Positions 1-14,600 of a DNA stretch of 64,000 nt are shown in pieces. The notes beneath the pieces were generated by a model. That model searched no databases. It was given only the letters and a program-made list of their open reading frames with translations, and was not told the origin of the DNA. Numbering within the stretch: the stretch's first letter is position 1; each line of letters starts with the position of its first letter. The position numbers and the translations under genes are program-made. The stretch spans positions 63,680,416 to 63,744,415 of the forward strand of contig OY744605.1 in the NCBI GenBank assembly GCA_963556255.1, read 5' to 3'. Source of the stretch: Allolobophora icterica. Lineage: Eukaryota; Annelida; Clitellata; Crassiclitellata; Lumbricidae.

Positions 1-28
1 CCTGTTTCTTCGTGTCTTTACCATGCAG

Positions 29-299
29 ACAAATTGCGACTGTTCTTCGTCGTCATGGCGCCACACTGGACCTGCTCTGTTCGTATCCAAGTCAACAGGT
101 ATTCATGTTTGGACAAAAGCGGGAACTGGCAGAGGAGGATTACCTTCGTTCGACTGCATCCAATCCACTCATCTCACCACTGATGCTTTCCATCATCCAT
201 CATGATTTCAACTTGACTCGTCAGCTGATTCAACTCGGTGCCAGCGTCAACTTTGCCGACCTTGAGGGGCGCACTCCTCTGATGGTGGCAGTTTACGAA
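29..299 (+). CDS. PARP exon a: ankyrin repeats
   Basis: Pyrimidine-rich acceptor ending CATGCAG before base 29; donor GTTAGT after 299. The first base completes a codon from an exon outside the window. It encodes ankyrin helices, e.g. PLMLSIIHHDFNLTRQLI and LEGRTPLMVAVYE. Confidence 0.85.
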
Positions 300-3200
300 G
301 TTAGTCTGTTGATCCTTCTCTGCTAAATCTATGAAACATATCTTATCAGATCAAGTGATTTTTTTCATAACTTAACACACCTAAAACAATGCAATTTAAG
401 ATAAGCTGAGTTTTTCAGTTATTTTCAGCGTATCTTAAAGCACACTTTTAGGTATCTGACATAGTAATGTTCAAGTGCCTTAGGGATGTTTATAAAAGGT
501 GGCCTTTTAGTGGTCACATATGTACGTACCCGCCCACATTCATATAAATTATACATACTGATAATAGCATGGCTGAATGTCCTTTTCGCAGTACTCTATA
601 GCTACTACATTACATTTAATAATGTAATTACGTTACATGTCGATTTTATTCCATTGCAATGCTGTATAAATATAGAAGTGCTATGATTTTTGCAGAACAA
701 TGTTCATCTGGTTCGCCTTCTGCTCGACCATGGCTACGTCCAAACTGTGGATGATGAATACAAACTTTCAGAGGAACTATCTCTTTCACCTGGCCAGAGG
801 AAGCAGCAAGCACGCAAGGAGTTTGCACTGGCACGAAAACTGCATAAGCTGCCAAGCATCCAGGGAAAAGTCAAGGGTCGGGCAACAGGAGCAGCCTCTA
901 AGACGAAAATCGTCAACGGTCAGTGGCATTCATTTAGATGACGAGGCTGATAAGAATGAAAGAAGGCCAAACTGGAATTGACTGGGCGGTCACATAGGAT
1001 GCAAAGAATTGTCAAATTGTTTAATAAAAGACTTAAGTGAATAGACCCAGTTGAAAAACATTCTATCTCCCTTGGTGAAATGATGAACTAGATACCAATA
1101 TCTTACAATTTATAAATTTATGTGATGTGTTTAAGTTAGTTAGCAGAATTTAAAATAAAAAAACACATAGCCCAACTTCGGGCCACTAGACATCATATAC
1201 CCCATTATAGAGTGACTATTATTAATTAGCCACTTGTATAGTGTTGATGATGCACTCAAACCAAGTCGTATTCATTTCATTACCCAGTAGGTTAATTCAC
1301 TGAGACAGAGACAGTCTACAGTGAATAAGTCAGCTGAAAAGGTGAGTCTTGAGCTGAGATGAAAACTACTTTAGAGACTGAGTAGAACTAAGAGATGCTG
1401 AGATAATAAAAGATTTAGGTCCAGCAACTCATTAACAGTGATTAACCAAAAAGGTTCTAGTTCTCAGTAAACCAGAGAAAGGCAGTGGTGAATAAGGATT
1501 GATTTGAAGTACGGTATTCCCCCTGAGCTGCGCCTACATCCTAGGTCTTCCTCTGGTACCTTCTATGACCACCTGAAAACTGCTCTTTTTCGCCGTGCTG
1601 GAGTCGGGAGCGCCTCTGAGTAGTTCCCTTGAAGTGGCGCTATATAAATTTACGAATGAATGAATGAATTCAGCTACAATTCAATGTTTCATACTCTATC
1701 AGCCACCCAGCCACAATTTAACACTTTAACGACAAGCTGCATTGGTTTCCCAGTCACTTTTAGTACACTGTCATCGTTAAAGTACCAGATTCTTTCCTGA
1801 ATGAAAATCCAGTACCATTTTGAAAGTGAAATAGTGTTTCGTGTAAATATTTTGGCTCACCATACTTAAAATTTATTTCTGGAAATGTCAGATGTTGAAT
1901 TTGCAGTGTGGAACCCGTCTTGTGGGTGCTTGTTGACAAGCCTAGTCTCTGTTGAATGACACAGTATGCACTATACAGGCTGAAAGAGATAAATTTGATG
2001 GATAAGTGAATTTTTGCATATGATTCATAGCTATTGTTCAAGAGTTTTAGGCACAGAACTCAGAGTTGAGATAGGCCTTTATTTGAGGGTAAAGAGAGGG
2101 TTTCTTTAATTAGTGGGGTCAATAAGAAACAACAAACAACTGAATCGTTCAAGTTATGTGTACAAGCACCAAACTTTCTAATTTAATACCTTAAAATATA
2201 TAAAAAATAATCTGATATACTAACACCTGTGAATATGATTGTAAATAATGAAATTTATTTACTTTTTGTAAAAGATGACAACGCTGTCTACTTGGGCTTA
2301 GTTGCGCACAATTGGGCTGATTGTGGTACATCTTTACGTGTGTTTTACGTTGATATGGGTTATCAACTTGGGTTTTAATTCCCTTATACGCTGTCGTTAA
2401 TAATAATATAAATAATATAATTAGGCCTATGTTACAGTTATGTTAATAATATAACAATTTCGGGAGTAAATCCTTAAATTAGCGCTGTTGTCGTCTGATT
2501 ACCTCCGTCAGCATAATAACACTGTAGGGCTATCGAAGTGTACAGTATACGAACTCGGCAATGGAATTGTCACGGGTGGGCAAGCGTAGTAAGTGTATAT
2601 TTTGCCAGAGGGTGCTAGGAAAGTGGTCATTGGTCAAGTGGCGATATGATTGCAATCGAGGCCAAATACCACCCTGCGTGGTTGCTAGATCTGTTACGTA
2701 AAGCAGCATGTCACATGTGAAACTGAAAATGTAAAGTGTATAACCTGGTTACTGGTTAGATGCGGAATCAGTCGCATTAGCTGAAATTGTTGCATATTTG
2801 GAAGAAGCCAGAGCCAGCGACATTTTGCCTCCAGCATTCAAACTAGCTGAACTTGGCCAACTTTATGCAGAACAACTATAGCATTATGGTATTTTCTTGA
2901 CAAGTAAACCTAAATTAAGCTACTCGACATAAGGATCATTTACTAGAAAACTTTCCAGACTTGACTGTTGGCAGTCATGTACGAGATGTTCTTTTAACTT
3001 TTCGTGAAAATTTAGGCATGGCGCTGGAACAAATAAATCAGAACTCTGATACGGATGCAGTCCATCTCATGCATACGGCAATATTGGTTTGGAATGAAAT
3101 GGACAGAGTTCTTGCAAGTCGATGACAACAAAACTGAACTGCTTCATTTTCTTGTGGACGTTATAACCACTGTAAACATTCCAGATGAGTTGATTTTTGT

Positions 3201-6200
3201 GACTTGTGATGATCATGTAAGATGCTGCAGTGCAACCATACTGACATCAATAGCATTGATCCAAGCACTCATGAAGAGGCCGACACTCACCTAAGCCTTC
3301 ACTGTCAACATGCTGCCCAAACTGGTTCCAAAAAATTGCCATAAGCACAGCTGATACTGATGTTGTCGTTTTGGTAGTTGCATATTTACAGAATTTATAT
3401 ATTTATGAATTTTGCATCCATTTGGCAGGGACTGCAATCAGCCCTGATTGCAGTTCATGATTTGTAAAATTCCCTTGGTCCCAATAATTGTAAAGCACTT
3501 CCAGTCTTTCACTCTGAAGCTATGTGAAGTCACAGATGACATTGATGAAGCAACTATAGCAGTTTTAGAACGGTTTGTCATAATCATGTATGACAGGACT
3601 AGTGACTGCACTGACCTTAACCCAGCATGTAAACAACTCTTTACCAAGAAATCAGACACTTGAATTATTACAACCTACATCGGATGCATCATTCAACATG
3701 TCAAAAGTACCGTTCTTCAAGAAGTCCACTGTTGGGGTAATTGCCGCAATAAACAACCTAAAAATGTACAACCCTGCTAGGAGGTGTAAATGTACACGCA
3801 TTGACTACTGTAACTCTGTGCTAATAGGGCTTCCAAAGACATGTCTGTCCTAAGAGCAATTGGTCTTAAATGCTGCAGGCAGATGATGCAGGGAAAACCC
3901 TTACCACACACATTTCGATGCAATTTATGGGCACCACTGGAATAAACCGATATAGTTGCTTCATCAATATCATCTGTGACTTCAGATAGGTTCAGAAATG
4001 CTTCAATGGCCACTGGATATGAACTCCTCGCTTTACAGGCTAATCTTTATCCATTTACCATCTACTACCAGAAAGATTTAAAAAACAGTGTTTCAGGGCC
4101 TGTGTTGTGAGTGACATTTGCATATGATGCCATCACACTTCATGCCATGATCAAAGGGCCTGGCCTCCATACAACCATCAAGACTATCGAGCATTTCAGA
4201 GATGAAACTGCTAGCAAGCACAAGAACTTTAAAAATCTTAGCATTCTCATGAACAATCTAGGTGATTTGAAGACGAGTGTTGAATGGCTTCTTTATGCTG
4301 CTATTGTCCTTGTAATGGAATTAATGGTACAGTTAAACGACTTTTCTTCAAACCGTCACAACAAACCACATTTTCAGTGAACAGCAACTGTTTCTTTGAG
4401 CTGACTGACTTGAACATAATCTCTTCTATGTGCCTAATACATAACTGATGTTGCTAAGAGCTGAATACTAGACCTTATTTAAAAATGCAAAGAAGGTTCC
4501 AGAAACATATGAATTCACCATTGCTACAGGGATCATAGGTTCATTCCAGTGGCCCAGAAATAAAGATGATTACAGGGTGCCATCCATAACCATAACAGGA
4601 TGGCATTATCAATTGGATGACAAAATTATAAATGAAACATTTGTTTAAAAAAAACTGCAGATACACACTTTTAAAAGCTCTCCAATTTTACATATTGAAT
4701 GTGTGCTTGATTCACAACTTTAGAATGCATTATTGAAACTTTCTATGCTATTTACTTTCAAATTATGTACCGGGTATGTTGTGCAATTGTTAATGTACCA
4801 CCGCAAACTGCAAATATCATGGCTTTTGAAAACTTTTTTTACTAACCTAATCTAAAGAATACCAACAAGAGTTTGGTATCACTAAAAAGGTTGTTCTTCA
4901 AGCTTTCCATTGATGCATGTTTTACTTGTTTATCAGGTGATACACGACCGTTTGGTCAGTTAAAAGTGACCACTATTGTGGAGATGAAGAGGTTTTGGCA
5001 AAGTGCTACAGTAGTTCCTGTCGACCAAGACACAAATAAATTACACATTTACAACTCCACCAATAGCTGAATAAAACCACACAAAAATTATTCCTTTCCG
5101 ACATATAATTCAGGTGTAGTGTTTCAGCAAACATGGCAAAAATTGGTTCTGCAAGAAATTTTTTGACACTTTGCAACAACTTTGGTTAATTGCTCAGATC
5201 AAAGACAACAAATTTGGCTTCACCTTGTAAATCTATGCAGTGCTTAGAACTCAAAACTGAAAACCAAATCTGTGTAGCTGCTCTAGATCAAAAGTTATGG
5301 AAGTCTCAAAATGACCAAAATTCGCGTAAAATTTTCGTCCTACCCCGCAACTTCAACAGCCTATATCTCCGTCAATTTTTGCTATAGACGCGTGAAATTT
5401 TACAGTTGTTCATACCTTATGATCAGGAATGTTTGGTGAAAAAATCAAGAAATTCTGAATTGTCGAGTCGGAATCATTGGTTGAGTTGATAGGCCTACGG
5501 AATGACCCATTGAGCAGAAAATATTCGATTTATTTTTTTCTATTTCTCAGGATGTTAGTATATCAGGTTATCATCAGCTTTGTTTCCTGATTCTAAATAT
5601 GTCTTTCTTTTGCTTGTACACCCAATTTGAACAATTCTACACTAAGAAAACCAACTAAATAGAGATGCTCATGATATGGAAGTTGTTTTGTATGTGTAGG
5701 TCTTAATATGAGTCCGAAGATATATCCAAAGACGTCGTCTGTGAATGCGAAGGCCTTGGACTGTCAAGGCCGCTCAGCCTTACACTACCTGGTCCAACCA
5801 CAGCTGAACGGTTCCTACGACAACTATGAGCTGCTGCAGCAGCTCGTTGCCATCGGTGCACCTTTGGAGCAAGCTGATAAAGATGGCAAGACCGTGATGG
5901 ACTATGCGATGGCGCAGGGCTTGACTAAACTGGCAACGACAGTTCAGTACTTGCTCGACAAGGATAAAGTAAAATTTGTAAGTATAGAAACGCAGGTATG
6001 TATGTACGTTGTTAAAAAGTCCCACTACGATAAACGGCTCTCACTTTGGATACGATAAAATTAATTATTAAAAGCAAATAACATATGCAAATATGCCTTG
6101 TCAAAAGACAACAAGACTACACTCATCAAAACGCAACAGCTTCCACCTCAGACGGAGAAGAGTTCAACATAACAAAAAACCAGCAACTCGGTCGGTCACA

Positions 6201-9200
6201 ATGAACACGAGAGAGAGGGCTATCGGACGTCTTAAACTAAGAGGAGTAACTTCATTTGGTTCCCCTATAAGAAAACTAATAATGTAGCCTTGGCAGACAA
6301 CATCAAAGAGGCTCTTGTCAGACCAAAAACTAAATGCCAACCTGCCCGATCCTAACATGCATAGGTTGTTAAGTGTTTTTGCTAGTGTTAGAAGATCTTT
6401 GGTGTACATTATGGTGTGGTAAATTGACGGATATTCATCACTGTGTTCAGGCTTTGAGTCCCAAGTCTATACAGCACCAAACTAGCCAGACTATTTTCTC
6501 AGTGTTGGAAACTCCTGCCTGGATTACACTATTTTCTCTTTTGCTGAATGTTTTAGGCGACGCCAAAATTTGCTGCATTGCCTGTCCATGATGGTATCAC
6601 GTGGGAAAGTCCAGCTCCAGATTTTGTGCGCGACTCGGACAAGTTCATTGAGAAGTTTGAACAGAATTTGGCAACTGAAGAAGGGATGAGTGAAATCGAG
6701 TACAAGGCTGTTCCGGATCGACATCTTTCAGAGTTTACCACTGGGTATGAAGAGAATTATTTTAGTAAAACATAGTTTAATAAATGGGAAAATAGTAATT
6801 AAAAATGTCTTGCACGATTGATCAGAACATGCCAGTTTAATTTAGTATGCCTTAAACCGATGCTGGTAATACAGAATGTGATTTCTGAAAATGAATGTCG
6901 TAAGTACTCTTGCATAAGTTAATCAACGATATAGCTTTTGACTTAGAAAGCCAAGTACACTGGAGACTTCTTGTAGTACAATTTATTATAGCACAAGTGC
7001 TGATATAACATGCTTGAGATTTGTATCTGAAAGTTGAATTTCAAAAGATGACTTCATTATAATGCAACCTAGTTAGAACATGATACTTGACAAAACTTCC
7101 CTAGATAACCTTATTAGAAGGTTCCAGTGTAGTTTCAGACTAATGAATTTTCAACCAAAAATGGAGAAATAATTGTCTTTGGATGTAGTTTGATCTGTGA
7201 AAATAATGCTACATTCCATTCGTTTCTCTCTTGCAGACAGGTTCTCATTGACACGGATCTCAATCTTCCATATGATGTGCTGCTGACAAAAATCGATGTT
7301 GCAGCTGGCACGTGGGGACTGTACAACTTCTACAAAATGCAGGTGAGTCTGTTAGTCTTGTGGCTTTGGTTTACATTCATTTTCTCTCAGAGGCTTCAGA
7401 ACTGGTCTTAACATATTTGCTAATTGTTGATGTTTGGCAGTGTTTTTTTGCAGTGAACTTTGATGTGTTTGACTTGAAAATTGAAGGCTTTGGTTTGTGA
7501 TATTGAAATTCTATTTATGTTTCTGTTTATTCAATTGGCTGTGATTCTTATTGATCAGTTTTAATTAATCATATGTAATTATGTATGTGCAGAAGAGAGG
7601 AACTTGAAAATCCGTACAGGCTCAGATTGTGTGTGTGTATTGTCAGATTGTTCATCAGAAAGGCAAAGACCTTTACGTCCTGTTCACTCGATGGGGACGT
7701 ATCGGGGATTCTGGAAATTTCCAACAGACTCCATTTCCACACCAAGACGACGCCGTGAAAGAATTCCGTAAAATATTCCGTGCTAAGACGAGCAACGACT
7801 GGCAACAGGCTCACAGGTACATCAAATTGTTTAATATCAGGATTTGAGCCCTAGAGGTAATTGTCAAGTATTTGATGTTGAATGTCAGACTGAGATATAT
7901 CAAGACATGTTGTTGGCAGTTTTAGAGAGAGATATTGTAGGTAAAGTGTGATACTGAGGTCAATCAAGATGTGTAAGTGGAGTCAGCTGACCACTGTAAG
8001 TTGGAGAGTAAACATCCAGTTCTGTGATGCTCTGGCCTGGTGTCCAGAACCTTGGGATTCGTCCACTTTCAGCTCAAGGGACTGTGCATTAGAGAGTGAC
8101 GCGGGGAGAGAATCTCGTCCCCATCCCCGCCCCGCAACAAGTAAGTCTTCCCCATCCCCGCCCCATCCCCGCATGTTTTGTCCCCATCCCCGCCCCATCC
8201 CCACAGGTTTTCCCCAACCCGTCCACATCCCCTCCCCATCCCCGCAGGAACCATATCACATTCCCCGCAAAAAGTTTTCACTAATTAAAATTTATAAAAA
8301 CAATTATTAGCTTACAAAGCTATGTGTACTGCTGATTGAATTAATAAAACACACACACATAAAAGCAGATTATCTTATCGAAAGTTTGCATTTGACTAGT
8401 TAACAGCTTCAGGAGCCTCGAAGCCTGAGCGCCGCATAAATTGCCGTGTGATTTCAGCAAATTACGAAACGGCTAAATATCACTTTTAGTTGAACTGCAT
8501 TATTACTTTCAAAACAAATTCGGTCGCTTTTTTGTTCCAACAGTTTATTTATATCGCACTTCTCCATGTCGTTTAAAATGTTCAACACAAACCGGAAACA
8601 ATAGTGAAAGCCATCGATATGCATATTTAGATCTGGTAGATATGTATATTTAGACCTAAACATAGATAATGATGGTGTAAGCCTGTTGCGTCGAAAAGTG
8701 AATGGGAACTGAAACTGGAATGTGACTGGAAAATTACTTTATGAGCACTTTGTTACGCCCGAAGGCAGAAAGAACAAGTCAAATTCTATAAAACATGTTA
8801 CCATTACCGCGGTTTTACCGCAGGCTCATTCTCCATTACCGCGGTATTACCTCGACAGTAAACCCCACTACCGCGGTAAACCGACATTTCTGTCCCCATT
8901 ACCGCGATATTTACCGCGGTTTTACCGCGGGGAAATTCCCCATGTCACTCTCTACTGTGCATAGGAAACAGTCTCCCCTACGTTCGTTCCTCTGTGGAAC
9001 ATGAGAAGTGTAATTTTTTCCTTTTTCGCTCGTGTTCGGTAAAATTTAATATATCTGACTATAAATTATAAACATATATTTGAGTATGAATTATAAACTG
9101 AATTGTTAGTCCAATTAAAGGATAAAAGTGTTGTGTACGGCAAGTACATTTTAGGTAATATTTAGGGACAAACATGATGATGAGGGAGTCCTAATATACT

Positions 9201-10793
9201 TCATATTTAGAGTCAGAAAATTGAGTTGTAGAATTACATTAAGTTGAAGGATATATGAATTGTTAGTAACTTTGAGCCAAAACCTCGCAAGTACCGCCTG
9301 GTGGCTCTGGAGCAGAGAAACTTTGGCCGCAAAGCTGTTGATATCACGATCGATCTGACAACCAGCCTTCCGTCTAAATTACATCCTTACGTACAAGACG
9401 TGATTAAGGAGCTGGTGAGCTGCATTTTACTTTATCTGTTTTGCGTGTAAGTGTTTGCATAGAACCTTTTATAACTCGTCGGAATTCAATAAGAACTCTA
9501 CGGCAGGGGTTCTCAAACTTTATTTTTGTTGTACCCCCAGGTAAAAAAATCGAGTGTTGGCGTACCCCCAGCCAAATTACCGTCTGATCAGAAACAACAG
9601 GTGAGCGCGAAGTGCCCTTGCAATTAGCATAGGACCATGGCATATAGGTAGACAAATTTAAAATATAATTTTAAGAATGAAATCATATCAACAAAAGGAG
9701 AAATTAAATCAATATTAAAAGTGTTAATGTGAACTGTGGGCCTGTTTCGACAAGCACAGATTAACAATATCTGATTTAATATTTGTCAATTTCAAAGCAA
9801 ATCTGGTTCGAGTTCAAGCATTGTTCTGTATTTTTGTTTGTAATCGCAAGTATTGCTGAAAAAAAAACAATTTCTAATGCTTGTGAGCAGTAAACGACTT
9901 TAAACTTTTCTTACTTTGTAGCATTTCCATTTTTCTTCGTTTAAAAAATTCGATTGGTTTACCTTGAAGAAGTGGATGTTTTGTAGGCCTATTAAGACAC
10001 CGCTGAAGTCTAGAGGATGTTACATTGAATTATTTGACAGTTTTTCACTGCAGATGACACGTTGAGGTTTCGGTTCATTTTCATCACCACACCACGTAAA
10101 TTCAAAGGATAAACTAGCTCTCGTCATACCGTCTAATCTTACGCTGCGTGCCAGTGCCGTCATCCTCGTTATTAGGGTCTACTCTGGCGTCTGGAGTGTC
10201 CGTCTAGATAGATTCAGTGCAAACGGTTGCGTTGAGAGGTTCTGGTTTTCTTTTAAGCGGTTGTTTTTTCAACCATTTATCCATTGTTGGTTTTAAAATA
10301 ATAATGCTACTATGCAGTATTGTAGTTACGTGTAGGCCTGTAATAATTATTTGTTGTGAAAAAATAAATCACGCGGCTGTGATGTTTCAACATAAAAATA
10401 TATTATAGACAGAACAGCTAATCAAGGAAAGATGGGCATTAACTCAGAAAATTTAAACTTTTAAGAAAAGGAAGCGCATTGTGGACGTAGAATAGCTAAT
10501 CAAAGAAAGATGGGCATAAACTCATAAAAATTTAACGAAAAAGAAGTGTATGGTGGATGTAGAATAGTGACTTCAATAGTCAATCAAAGCTAATCAAAGA
10601 AACATGGGAATAAACTCATATAAAATTTCTTTTTTTCGATTTTTTCGCGTACCCCTTAGCGACACCTGGCGTACCCCTAGGGGTACGCGTACCACCGTTT
10701 GAGAACCCCTGCTCTACGGTAAGTTGTTCAAATACATTGTTGCTGGCCTCATTTCAGATTTACTGACCTTGAGTGCATTATAAATGCAGCAGT

Positions 10794-10824
<31 letters not shown>

Positions 10825-11647
10825 GGTGAGTCATAAAAAAACGTGTCCCTGCATATTTTGCTATAACTTCCTCAGATATAAGTTTATGTCAAAGAAACTT
10901 TAAGTAAAGGTAGAGAAGTTATTACAGAGCATTAAGAAACTTAATGTTTAAGTTCAAATTGACATCCTTGGGCATCCACGCATGCGCAAAGACGCATACA
11001 CCGCTGCTTGACTGACCAATGATGCGCTGATCCAATTCGTCCCATTCCTCCAAAACTCGATGACGCAACTCGTTGACATCATGTATTCGATATCTGTACA
11101 CCTTTTCTTGCACGACACTCCATATTTTATACTCTACCGGATTTAAATCAGGTATGTTAGGTGGCCACAAAGTAGGCGGAATGTTTCAGTGTTTCAGTTT
11201 GCAGTAACTCAAAAGTCTCATTGTCAACCGTAGAGTAGGTAGAGTTCGTTAGCGGACGGCCTCTACCTGGTTGACGATAAAAAAAAGATCCAGTTTTATC
11301 GATCCTTGAAAGGAGAACATTAAATCTACCATGAATCAACCCTTTATCAGAACATTCCTTTAAAAAACATTTCGCACGGTCATTTTTTATTCTTTTGGGG
11401 TTATGAAATGTTGATCTTCCTCGGTAAACACCATTTTTCCGAGGGTTGTCGTGACATAATTATAGTTTAGGCGGGTTCAGCTTTTTATAAAAAAAAATAA
11501 TTTATACAGCACTTAGCTGGACTATCAAGCTTCATTATTATGAAGTTTCATTAAAATTGATGGTCAAATGCATGAATTATTTTAAGTTATGTAGGGACAC
11601 GTTTTTTAATGACTCACCGTGTATATATATCAATCAATCAATCAAAT

Positions 11648-11688
<41 letters not shown>

Positions 11689-14600
11689 AACCTTTAGATT
11701 TAAATTACATTACAACTCTGTTTTTGACTGGAGCTTCCTTGTTTTCTTTGATTGTTTTGTCAGCAGTTTAGAGCCAATCTGTCCTTTGTGTCGTCAGGAG
11801 AAATGAAGTTTTCCTGATACCGAACAGACATTCGGTTAAAATTCAGATTAAATTAACAGCTGGTTATTGTTTTGATCCTAGAGACTGAATCTAAAACGTG
11901 TGAGAAGTTTTTATATGTGTCCAGTTCCTGAAGATGTTTTTGTGTTCAAACAGACTGATATGGTAATGTTGGCTAATTCCATGGATAAGCTCGGCATCGA
12001 TCGTTCCCTTGTCCCATTAGGAAGAATCAAGAAAGAAACACTCAACAAAGCCAAAGATATCCTCGTCAAACTCAAGTGAGATCTTCTTTTGTGTTGTGAC
12101 TCATTGCAGATGGTGTGGAGGGGAGATAGAGTAGTGGTAACACTCATGGCCAGGAGAGCATAAGGTACGCGGATCGACTCCCGTAACCCCCGTCTAGGGC
12201 AGCGCCTTGTATGGCTGCCAAACCGTGTGTTTAATTAAGATATTGATTGTACTTTCATGTTTCAATGTAATCTTACTGCATCTGTCGGTTTGAAATAATA
12301 AAGAATATGATTATTAATTATTATTAAGTATTCGTTTATTTCATTTGTGAAATGTAATTGCTGTCATTTCTAATGTTCATTTTTATAAGTGAATGTAGAG
12401 TTTTGAGCCTCATCTGTAGTGGTTGGTGTCTTATGTCAACATTTGTTTTTGAAGCATAGATACTGGATTAGGTAATGGAACACTAGAAAACAGATACAAA
12501 AACTTCAATAGCAAGTGGTAGTGGTGATGATTTTGATAATTTTCATCACAATCATGCTGCTTAGGTCCTGTCCGGGTGGCAAGACATGAGCTCATTAGAC
12601 ATCATTTGCCAAATCTTCCTTAAACGAGTCAGTTGGACTTGCAATGTCAGATGGTAGGCACCCCAACGACGCAACCCTTATTCCTTGGGAGGGAGGAACG
12701 TGCCTTGCTTGCAGCAATCATCAACACCCTGGCCAGTCAAGAGTCACTGAACAGGCTGGTCTGGTGATGACACTGCAGCCCAAAGAATTGTGTTTAACAC
12801 TTTTACGACGAGTGTATTCTAATAGTGACTGGGAAACGAATGTAGCTCGTCGTTAAAATGTTAATTAAGATACCATCCTGACCGTTTACTGCTTCGTTCC
12901 CTTGATCCTTGAAACTCTGGGCCCTATCAGTCAAGATGGTGTGGCTTTCATCAAAAGCCTTTTCTGACATTTGGCTTAATTGCTAGTGACAAGAGTGAAA
13001 TCCAGTGTTTCGATTGTAATTGTAATTACAACAGTTTACCTAGTATCATCAGTAACAAGCTACTTCTATGGTGCTTTAAAAGTTATCTATCAGCACAAAT
13101 GCTAAGACTTACATATTAATACAGTTGCCTTTTAATCAGTGGTTAAAGTTGTTTGGGTGAGCAGTGGGAACGCCAAAGAAGAGTTTCATTGGAACACATG
13201 AGTGAGCAGTGGGAACGCAAGCAAAGAATTTCGAGAGCAGTGGGAACGCCGTTCCCATGCGTTCCACCCACTTTAACCCCTGCTTTTAAGGAACATTCAC
13301 AGAATCTGACAAATTTAAGGATTGAACATTCGAAAGCATAATAAACAAAATAAAGTAAAGGGAAAGCAAAATAAATGCATACCAATTCATAATAGCAAAT
13401 GATAAATGCATAATAATTTTGTTCAAATCCGAAGGGATCATGTTTGCCATCCATAGTAGCAATAATAATATTTCTGCCCCTTAACATAATATTTTCCACC
13501 TTAAAATGCACTTATTTAGATCAGTTAGACAGTCTTCATTCATACATACTTACTTACATACATGCATGCATACATATATACATGCATACACATACAGACA
13601 TATGAAAAACTAATAATAATTACAATAGTGACCATGATAATAAGGATAGTTGTAATGATTTATTTTCTGTAAGGATGTGTTATAAGCTTACTGAGTAAGC
13701 CTTGAATAACATTGTTAGTTACATATAGATCCTGCATTCATGCTTTTGATTGAAACTGGCTTATTATCTTTGAGTTTTAGAATTGTTGTGTGTGTTGTAG
13801 GACTATGGTAAAGACTGTGGAGAAGATGAGATCTAATATTGCTGTAACTGATATGGAAAAATATGGAGCTGAGCTGGAGAAGGTTAGAATAATCTTTGCA
13901 TTTATTTAAATAACACTTAAAAGCAAAAACAGCAACGTACAAGGCCTGTCAATATTATTAATAAATACTGTTATCATTATTTATATTATGTATCGAAGTG
14001 TGCAGGATATGCCTAAAATAAATTAGTTTGTCTAATGTTGCATTTTATGGACCAGGTTGGGCCTGGAGCCCCTTGCGTGATTGAAATGGCAAGGCCCCCA
14101 AAATGGTTCCTGTCCGACTGATATCGTCTAATTCCCTGTGGGTCACAGGACCTTGGCTACTTTCTTACTACTGAATGACACTTGCATTTAGATTGCCAGC
14201 CTGACGAATGAATATTACCACCTGCTTCCAAAAGCTGGATTCGAGTACGAGAGAATTCCAGTCCTGGATAACGCATCTGTACTGGAAAGCGAATGGAAAA
14301 ATATTGAAGCTTTGATGGAACTTGAAATCGCAGCTAAGATCATCATCGGCGCCCAGTTTTCCATCAAGGGTCAGTTGAGTAGATACAGTAGTAATTGTAA
14401 TATAGTACTTTGTACAAGTGCCTCTTCAAGGAAAACTTGTGAAACACTAAAATCAAGATGGCTGCAATTATATGTGGCTATAATTTTATTGAGTTGCCTT
14501 CTGCCAGTGATTTATCCTTCATTGTTGCAAACGTAACCCCTAGCATTCTGGGTCCCCAAGGGCAGCTTTATAAGGATGTCATGGAATCTTTGAATTATGT

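Larger units (their letters stand above)
919..5699 (+). other. PARP intron b-c: decayed repeats
   Basis: Holds a LINE 3' end (1523-1662), a palindromic mini-element (1721-1782), the decayed coding element at 2760-3720, an RT fragment (3785-3890) and its inverted partner. Nothing recognisable was seen in 4400-5690. Confidence 0.6.
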
